Assembly (NCBI RefSeq): GCF_002482385.1
Contig: NZ_DLFW01000049.1
Location: 57,624 to 121,623, forward strand
DNA length: 64,000 bases
Direction: 5' to 3'
From: Dysgonomonas sp. UBA7710
GTDB taxonomy: Bacteria > Bacteroidota > Bacteroidia > Bacteroidales > Dysgonomonadaceae
In this document: piece after piece, positions 58,945-64,000 of the stretch
Numbering within the stretch: the first letter of the stretch is position 1
Layout: each line of letters starts with the position of its first letter
The notes under the pieces: model-generated
Told to the model about the DNA's origin: nothing
Seen by the model: only the letters and a program-made list of their open reading frames with translations
Database searches by the model: none
Made by a program: the position numbers and the translations under genes

Positions 58945-59726
58945 ACCAACAATCTTTCATTTAATAATAGAGCTACAAAGATGGGTATTTTTTGTCAGAT
59001 ACAAAGAACTTTTAAGTGCATTATTTAGAATGAATATAAAAAAGAATCATGTTTTATTTCCGGATATATTAAAAAAGAGATACTTCTTTCAAGGTTATTT
59101 TAAACACATAAAAAAACCAATGCATTAGAGGTTGTACTTCAATGGTCAGATCTCACAAATCCACTTTCACAAGCAAAAGTATGAACCTATATTTTTATAA
59201 TAGAAAACCATCGTCGGAGTAATAAATGCCCAATATATCCGATTGTATCTCTGCCGCATTGGTTTTGTATATATGAGTTATATCAAAATCCTTCTAATGA
59301 TACAAACAACTTAATTCAAATTTAATCATCATAATAATTGCTACTTACGTGGATAAATACTGTAGTAATCTTCTGTAATTTTGCAAAAATAATATTTCTT
59401 TTATCGGGGCAAATTAATAGCTAAGGTTGTCTGTAAAATCAATAAACAAGTTAAGTAAAAACATTTCCGCAGGGATGAGGAATATAATAATTCAACGCCT
59501 CATTCACCTTCCTTCCAGCGGTAAAATTACAATTTTGTTTTTATTCTGCAAATTTTACAAGATATAATTTAGGCCAAACGCACGGAATTTAATCTTTTTG
59601 AAAAAGTTTATCTATATAATTAGACTCGGTAGCTTTAGCTGTCAGCTCATAGCTCTTTGAAATATTGATAGGCCCCCTCGATCCCCCGGCCTTGGCTTTG
59701 AGGAGAGAAAATAACAGATAAAAAAT
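58945..59726. other. AT-rich non-coding stretch
   Basis: Part of a 1.3-kb gap between Feo and mutS2 (58945-60258). No ORF with protein features, tRNA or clear hairpin is visible. The left end must contain the Feo promoter. The right end leads into repeat R2. Confidence 0.5.
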
Positions 59727-60160
59727 AGTGGAAAAAGTGTAACTTTTGTAACTTTTTTGAAATAGTTACGAGTTGGCTGGCACCCTGTTTTGTTTCACGC
59801 AAAGGCGCAAAGGTGCAAAGTTTTTACATCTTACCAGTTGTTTACTGCTTGCTGTTAACTGATATATATGTAACCTTTGTTACCTTTTGGGGAAGTTACG
59901 AGTAGACAAGACACGAGATACAAGTTGTTAACTGATGACTGTAAATATTTTGTTTCACGCAAAGACGCAGAGACGCAAAGGTTTTACATCTTACCGGTTG
60001 TTAACTGCTAACTGTTAACTGTTAACTGATATGTGTTACCTTTGTTACTTTTTAACTATATATGGTTAATGAATGTGAAATTCATAAGATGCAAACAATG
60101 AAAAAACTGTCAGATGTGTCAGGTTTTAACCATACATAGTTAATAAACGTAAATATAGCT
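59727..60160 (+). repeat. Dispersed repeat R2, copy 3
   Basis: GTGGAAAAAGTGTAACTTTT, two tandem-like stretches around GTTTCACGCAAAGRCGCAAAG (59791-59821, 59951-59980), GACAAGACACGAGATACAAG, GTTAACTGTTAACTG words, and the 60-bp block shared with 19386-19448 at 60096-60158. The internal duplication makes it longer than the other copies. Confidence 0.8.
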
Positions 60161-60231
60161 AATAATTATAGCTGCCAATTTTCGTGCCTTATACCTAAAG
60201 TTAATAGCTTATAACTTATAACTAAAATTCC

Positions 60232-60239
60232 TATCTTTG
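60232..60239 (+). promoter_or_regulatory. -7 element of mutS2
   Basis: TATCTTTG, 20 bases before the GTG start, leaving a very short leader. No convincing -33. Confidence 0.6.
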
Positions 60240-60258
60240 CTTTCTAAATGAACACAAC

Positions 60259-62721
60259 GTGATATATCCAGAGAATTTCGAATCGAAAATAGGATTTGAC
60301 AAAATACGGCAATTACTCACGGCAAGATGCCTGAGTCCGTTAGGAGAGGAAAAAGTAGAAGACATGACTTTTTCTTCCGATTATGCACTTATTACAGAAA
60401 GCCTCTCCCAGACAGAAGAATTTATCCATATCACACAGGAAGAGGATGATTTCCCAACAAATTATTTCCTTGACGTACGCCCGTCGCTGCGAAACATCAA
60501 AGTAGAAGGTACGTGGATAGACGAAAGTGCATTATTCGATTTAAGACGTTCCTTGCAGACAATTCGCGATATTGTAAGTTTTCTGAAAAAAGAAGACGGA
60601 GAAAATACCCCCTACCCTCATCTATATACATTAGCAGGGGAAGTGGTAGTATTTCCTCAACTGATAAGTAAAATAGACAACATCCTCGACAAGTTCGGAC
60701 GCATAAAAGACAATGCTTCGCCGGAATTGAGCCGCATACGGAAAGATATGGCCCATATAGCAGGAGGCATATCCAAAAGTCTCAACGCGATATTACGCCT
60801 GGCACAAAGTGAAGGCCTGGTAGAAAAGGATGTCACACCTACCATGCGCGACGGACGGCTGGTTATCCCTGTCGCCCCAGCCTTTAAACGCAAAATCAAA
60901 GGCATAGTGCATGACGAATCCGCTTCGGGCAAAACGGTCTTTATAGAACCGGCAGAGGTAGTGGAAGCAAACAACCGGATACGTGAGCTGGAAAGCGAAG
61001 AAAGACGCGAGATAATTAAAATACTCATTGCTTTTTCCGACATTCTACGTCCACTGGTTCCCGAGATACTGCAATCGTATGAATTTCTGGCTATGATCGA
61101 TTTCATCCGGGCAAAAGCTACATTCTCTATCGAGCTGAATGCCATCAGGCCATCTATCGAAGATAAACAATTGATACGCTGGTACAGGGCAAAACATCCG
61201 CTATTGTTTCTCTCGCACCGTAAGCAGAATAAACAAATAGTACCGCTCGATATAGAACTGGAAGAAGACAACCGCCTGCTGATAATTTCAGGGCCGAATG
61301 CCGGAGGAAAATCCGTTTGTCTGAAAACGGTCGGATTGCTTCAGTATATGGTACAATGCGGTTTACCGATTCCTCTGGATGAAAATTCCAAAGTCGGGAT
61401 ATTCGACCGTATATTTATAGATATAGGCGACGAACAATCTATCGAAAACGATCTGAGTACATACAGTTCGCATCTGACTAATATGAAGTTCTTTGTCAGG
61501 AACTGTGATAAAAAGACCATCCTGCTCATTGACGAATTTGGCGGAGGTACCGAACCCCAGATAGGCGGGGCGATTGCAGAATCCCTATTGAAGCGTTTCA
61601 ATGAGAGGGGAGCTTTCGGAGTAATTACCACACACTATCAGAATCTGAAACACTTTGCCAATGAGAACAAAGGGGTCATAAATGGGGCTATGTTATACGA
61701 CCGCCATCTGATGCAGCCTCTGTTTACCCTGTCTATCGGAAATCCGGGGAGTTCGTTTGCCATAGAGATAGCCCGCAAGATAGGATTACCTGAAGATGTA
61801 ATTGCCGATGCCTCGGAAATCGTAGGCAGTGATTATATCAACATGGATAAATACCTGCAAGATATCGTTCGTGACAGGCGTTATTGGGAAACCAAGCGGC
61901 AAAGCATCCGTCAAAAGGAAAAACGGCTCGAAGAAGTTACCGAGACCTACGAAACCGACCTGCTGGCTGTAGAAAAGCAGCGAAAAGAAATCATCCGCCA
62001 GGCAAAAGCCGATGCCGAACGCATAATGTCAGAGGCAAATGCCAGAATCGAGAATACTATCCGTACGATTCGTGAATCACAAGCCGATAAAGAGAAAACG
62101 AAACAAGCGCGGCAAGTTTTGAGTGAATTCAAATCGGTGCTGGACAATGAAGATAACTTTTCCGACGATAAGATTACCCGTAAAATACAGAAACTAAAAG
62201 ACAAGGAGAAAAACAAGAAGCAGAAAGATAAGGTTTCGGAAAAGCCTAAAGTACAAACAATTGCGATTGGCGACAATGTCCGTATAAAAGGGCAAACATC
62301 CATAGGACAGGTACTCGATATACAAAGAGGAAGTGCAACGGTAGCTTTCGGGATGATAAAATCGACAGCCAAACTGGATACATTGGAATATGTAAGTAAG
62401 AATCAGGTCAAACGCGATTCGAAGAGTACACTGGTCAGCGCTGCCGTAAGTGACGATATGCGCGAGAAGAAACTCAACTTCAAACAGGATATAGACGTAC
62501 GCGGCATGCGTGGCGACGAAGCCTTGCAGGCCGTTATGTATTTCATTGATGACGCCATACTTGTAGGCGTATCCCGCGTACGTATTCTGCACGGTACAGG
62601 CACAGGGGCGCTGCGGCAAATCATACGGGACTACCTGCGTACAGTACCGGGAGTTCACAACTATCAGGATGAGCATGTACAATTCGGAGGTACAGGTATT
62701 ACTGTTGTAGACCTTAACTAA
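60259..62721 (+). CDS. mutS2: MutS2 (MutS-family ATPase with Smr endonuclease domain)
   Basis: An 820-residue MutS2. The start is a GTG at 60259: the protein then begins MIYPENFESKIGFDKIR, the usual family start, and no ATG fits. Regions: clamp/lever helices (to about 310), ATPase domain with Walker A GPNAGGKS (about 345), Walker B ILLIDEFGGGTEP (about 420), a coiled coil (about 530-640, rich in Glu/Lys/Arg), then a KOW-like segment and the Smr domain (about 735-820) with DVRGMRGDEAL and the HGTGTGALRQIIRDYL loop. It acts in ribosome-collision rescue and/or limits recombination. It begins a run of three plus-strand genes. Confidence 0.96.
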   Translation: MIYPENFESKIGFDKIRQLLTARCLSPLGEEKVEDMTFSSDYALITESLSQTEEFIHITQEEDDFPTNYFLDVRPSLRNIKVEGTWIDESALFDLRRSLQTIRDIVSFLKKEDGENTPYPHLYTLAGEVVVFPQLISKIDNILDKFGRIKDNASPELSRIRKDMAHIAGGISKSLNAILRLAQSEGLVEKDVTPTMRDGRLVIPVAPAFKRKIKGIVHDESASGKTVFIEPAEVVEANNRIRELESEERREIIKILIAFSDILRPLVPEILQSYEFLAMIDFIRAKATFSIELNAIRPSIEDKQLIRWYRAKHPLLFLSHRKQNKQIVPLDIELEEDNRLLIISGPNAGGKSVCLKTVGLLQYMVQCGLPIPLDENSKVGIFDRIFIDIGDEQSIENDLSTYSSHLTNMKFFVRNCDKKTILLIDEFGGGTEPQIGGAIAESLLKRFNERGAFGVITTHYQNLKHFANENKGVINGAMLYDRHLMQPLFTLSIGNPGSSFAIEIARKIGLPEDVIADASEIVGSDYINMDKYLQDIVRDRRYWETKRQSIRQKEKRLEEVTETYETDLLAVEKQRKEIIRQAKADAERIMSEANARIENTIRTIRESQADKEKTKQARQVLSEFKSVLDNEDNFSDDKITRKIQKLKDKEKNKKQKDKVSEKPKVQTIAIGDNVRIKGQTSIGQVLDIQRGSATVAFGMIKSTAKLDTLEYVSKNQVKRDSKSTLVSAAVSDDMREKKLNFKQDIDVRGMRGDEALQAVMYFIDDAILVGVSRVRILHGTGTGALRQIIRDYLRTVPGVHNYQDEHVQFGGTGITVVDLN

Positions 62722-62737
62722 AACAAACATCTGAACT

Positions 62738-62983
62738 ATGAATATAAATATCGACCCTTACGGCGGATTTTCTTTAGGCTTTGGCTCCGGCGTCATAATA
62801 GCATTACTTGTCATTGCCATACCCGTATGGTTTATCTGTTGGCGTATATTTAAGAAAAGAGCAAGACCAGAGAAGCCAAACAAACTTCATATAGCGATAG
62901 CCACAGTTATTACTACGCCGATAATATACGCTATGTTAATTGTCCTTTGCTATCTTGCAATAAAGCTATTGTACCTGGAATAA
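62738..62983 (+). CDS. Small membrane protein, unknown function
   Basis: An 81-residue protein with two hydrophobic helices (about 16-36 and 52-77) joined by a basic loop (RIFKKRARPEKPNK). No family recognised. It begins 16 bases after the mutS2 stop and ends 34 bases before the TolB-like gene, so it is likely co-transcribed with mutS2. The N-terminus (MNINIDPYGGFSLGFG) is uncharged and polar. Nothing in the sequence indicates a role. Confidence 0.7.
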   Translation: MNINIDPYGGFSLGFGSGVIIALLVIAIPVWFICWRIFKKRARPEKPNKLHIAIATVITTPIIYAMLIVLCYLAIKLLYLE

Positions 62984-63017
62984 TTATCTATCAGAAAGAA
63001 TACCTAACCATAACATT

Positions 63018-63893
63018 ATGCAGCCACAACAAACCGAGCTATCCAAAGTAACCAGTATCCTTGAGATATATGATGTTACTACAGGCGAACGAACCATCGT
63101 GAAAGAGTTTCCTTACCTCATAGAAGCTCCTGACTGGACTCCTGATGGCAAATACCTGATATATAACAGTGAAGGTCTGATATATAAACTCCCGGTAAAT
63201 TCTTCCGGAGAGCCGGAATTAATTGATACAGGCTTCGCCACAAGATGCAACAACGACCATCTGATGTCACCGGACGGGAAATTAATGGCAATTAGCCATC
63301 GCTCATTACCGGACGGACGCCCCACAATATTCGTATTACCGGGCGAGGGTGGAGAGCCGAAACAGGTAACCCCCTCCCTGCCAAGCTATATGCACGGATG
63401 GAGTCCGGATGGAAAGATGCTTACCTATTGTGCCAACCGCAACGGAGAAATGGATGTATATACAATTTCCATTGACGGAACCAATGAAACCCGCCTTACA
63501 ACTTCGGAAGGACTAAATGACGGACCCGAATATTCTCCCGATGGCGAATATATCTGGTTCAACTCCATGCATACCGGGTTGATGCAGATATGGCGGATGA
63601 AAATCGATGGTAGCGAGCAAACACAGATAACATTCGATGAAGATCGCAACTCCTGGTTCCCACACATGTCTCCGGATGGTAAGAATGTCGTATACATCGC
63701 ATACCGGAAAGGGGATCTCGAACCACACGAACATCTCCGCTATAAACATGTAGAAATACGGATGGTCCCTGCAACGGGAGGTGAACCACAGACCTTAATC
63801 AAATTATTCGGCGGACAGGGTACCTTTAATGTAAACTCATGGGCGCCGGACAGCAAACGCTTTGCCTTTGTCAGTTTCAGTATAGAAGAATAA
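63018..63893 (+). CDS. TolB-like WD40/PD40 beta-propeller protein
   Basis: A 291-residue protein made of six PD40-type blades with repeated W/F-S/T-P-D-G-K segments: APDWTPDGKYLIYNS, DHLMSPDGKLMAIS, HGWSPDGKMLTYCA, PEYSPDGEYIWFNS, PHMSPDGKNVVYIA and SWAPDSKRFAFVS. It lacks a signal peptide, so it appears cytoplasmic, unlike TolB itself. Related proteins of this length occur widely in Bacteroidota and are annotated as TolB family or biopolymer transporter Tol. A propeller of this type binds a protein or ligand without catalysis. It follows mutS2 and a small membrane protein in one run. Confidence 0.88.
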   Translation: MQPQQTELSKVTSILEIYDVTTGERTIVKEFPYLIEAPDWTPDGKYLIYNSEGLIYKLPVNSSGEPELIDTGFATRCNNDHLMSPDGKLMAISHRSLPDGRPTIFVLPGEGGEPKQVTPSLPSYMHGWSPDGKMLTYCANRNGEMDVYTISIDGTNETRLTTSEGLNDGPEYSPDGEYIWFNSMHTGLMQIWRMKIDGSEQTQITFDEDRNSWFPHMSPDGKNVVYIAYRKGDLEPHEHLRYKHVEIRMVPATGGEPQTLIKLFGGQGTFNVNSWAPDSKRFAFVSFSIEE

Positions 63894-63907
63894 GATTTGC
63901 AGAGAAT

Positions 63908-63937
63908 AGGAAGCATGTACTTTATTCTATGCTTCCT
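63908..63937. terminator. Hairpin after the TolB-like gene
   Basis: Stem AGGAAGCAT (63908-63916) / ATGCTTCCT (63929-63937) with 12-nt loop, 15 bases after the stop. The T tail is weak. It sits between this gene and a probable convergent gene. Confidence 0.6.
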
Positions 63938-63951
63938 AACTCTATCTATTC

Positions 63952-64000
63952 TCAGATCAAATGCACTTCCCTCTCTCTGAGTACATTTATCATATCAGCG
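63952..64000 (-). CDS. Probable C-terminal end of a gene running in from outside
   Basis: On the minus strand the frame ADMINVLREREVHLI followed by TGA stop (63952-63954) is open to the window edge. The residues look natural and the stop sits 15 bases from the convergent terminator. Only 15 codons are visible, so no family can be named. Confidence 0.4.
   Translation of the reverse strand, partial: ADMINVLREREVHLI

Noticed and set aside
59727..60160. Tandem words (GTTAACTGTTAACTG, GTTTCACGCAAAG) considered as a CRISPR array
   Set aside because: Units are short, unequal and permuted, without constant-length spacers or cas genes; they match R2 copies elsewhere.
60657..62372. Frames of 96-204 codons antisense to mutS2
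   Set aside because: Shadow frames; mutS2 has all its expected motifs on the plus strand.
1..64000. tRNA, rRNA, CRISPR or intact insertion sequence
   Set aside because: No cloverleaf with a CCA-type end, rRNA segment, repeat-spacer array or transposase frame was seen by reading; weak tRNA-like folds cannot be excluded without a search.

Overview
The window is a chromosomal segment of a Bacteroidota bacterium, most likely a Bacteroidales member of the Dysgonomonas/Porphyromonadaceae type. The genus is an inference; no rRNA is present to settle it. Supporting evidence: a SusC/SusD pair, GLPGLI, DUF1573, PorD and PorE proteins, a TamL-type Omp85 lipoprotein, many signal peptides and SPII lipoboxes, and several promoters of the Bacteroidota form TTTG-N20-TAnnTTTG or at least its -7 half. 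I saw no tRNA, rRNA, CRISPR array, intact insertion sequence or full prophage.

Layout. 1-12.9 kb (minus): the 5' part of an alpha/beta hydrolase, carB, a secreted EEP-family phosphodiesterase, a tiny secreted peptide, a DUF1573 protein, an L,D-transpeptidase-like protein, a 1,988-residue alpha-2-macroglobulin-like protein and the fluoride channel crcB. 13.2-18.5 kb (plus): tetR-fabH with a palindromic operator, then a GLPGLI/outer-membrane receptor pair behind two tandem GTCTA-N6-TAGAC operators. 18.5-19.7 kb: a repeat-rich gap. 19.7-22.7 kb (plus): a DUF3943 protein, a GNAT acetyltransferase and an aldo/keto reductase. 22.7-25.7 kb (minus): slyD, patB and a 2-Cys peroxiredoxin. 26-31.7 kb: an ATP-grasp-like protein, a TPR protein, tamL and a TrmH-family methyltransferase. 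31.7-40 kb (minus): porD, porE, a TRIC-type channel, mnmA, a small envelope protein, an EamA transporter, a YjdF-like protein, a nitroreductase and ribE.

40-41.8 kb is an accessory islet: a 670-bp element bounded by an 18-bp perfect inverted repeat, an HTH gene and a dispersed repeat. Next come a PDZ-DUF4136-PDZ protein and an ABC-F ATPase (plus), then the operon pyrE-SRPBCC-argH-serB (minus). Upstream of pyrE lies a probable ~240-nt structured non-coding RNA with its own complete promoter and terminator, followed by a FeoB-associated Cys-rich peptide. 49.8-56 kb is a SusCD-type operon with two accessory lipoproteins, followed by a fused FeoA-FeoB iron transporter. After a 1.3-kb non-coding gap come mutS2, a small membrane protein and a TolB-like propeller.

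The coding genes are mostly recognisable families. The less explained content lies between them: six copies of a ~55-bp repeat built on AGGTC-NNN-GACCT, the 670-bp element, a composite repeat shared by three loci, word-permuted hairpins (one in the porE leader), paired operators, and the ncRNA. Among proteins, the oddities are an ABC-F ATPase whose second half has lost its Walker A and catalytic glutamate, a macroglobulin-like protein without its thioester, and an uncharacterised ATP-grasp-like protein.
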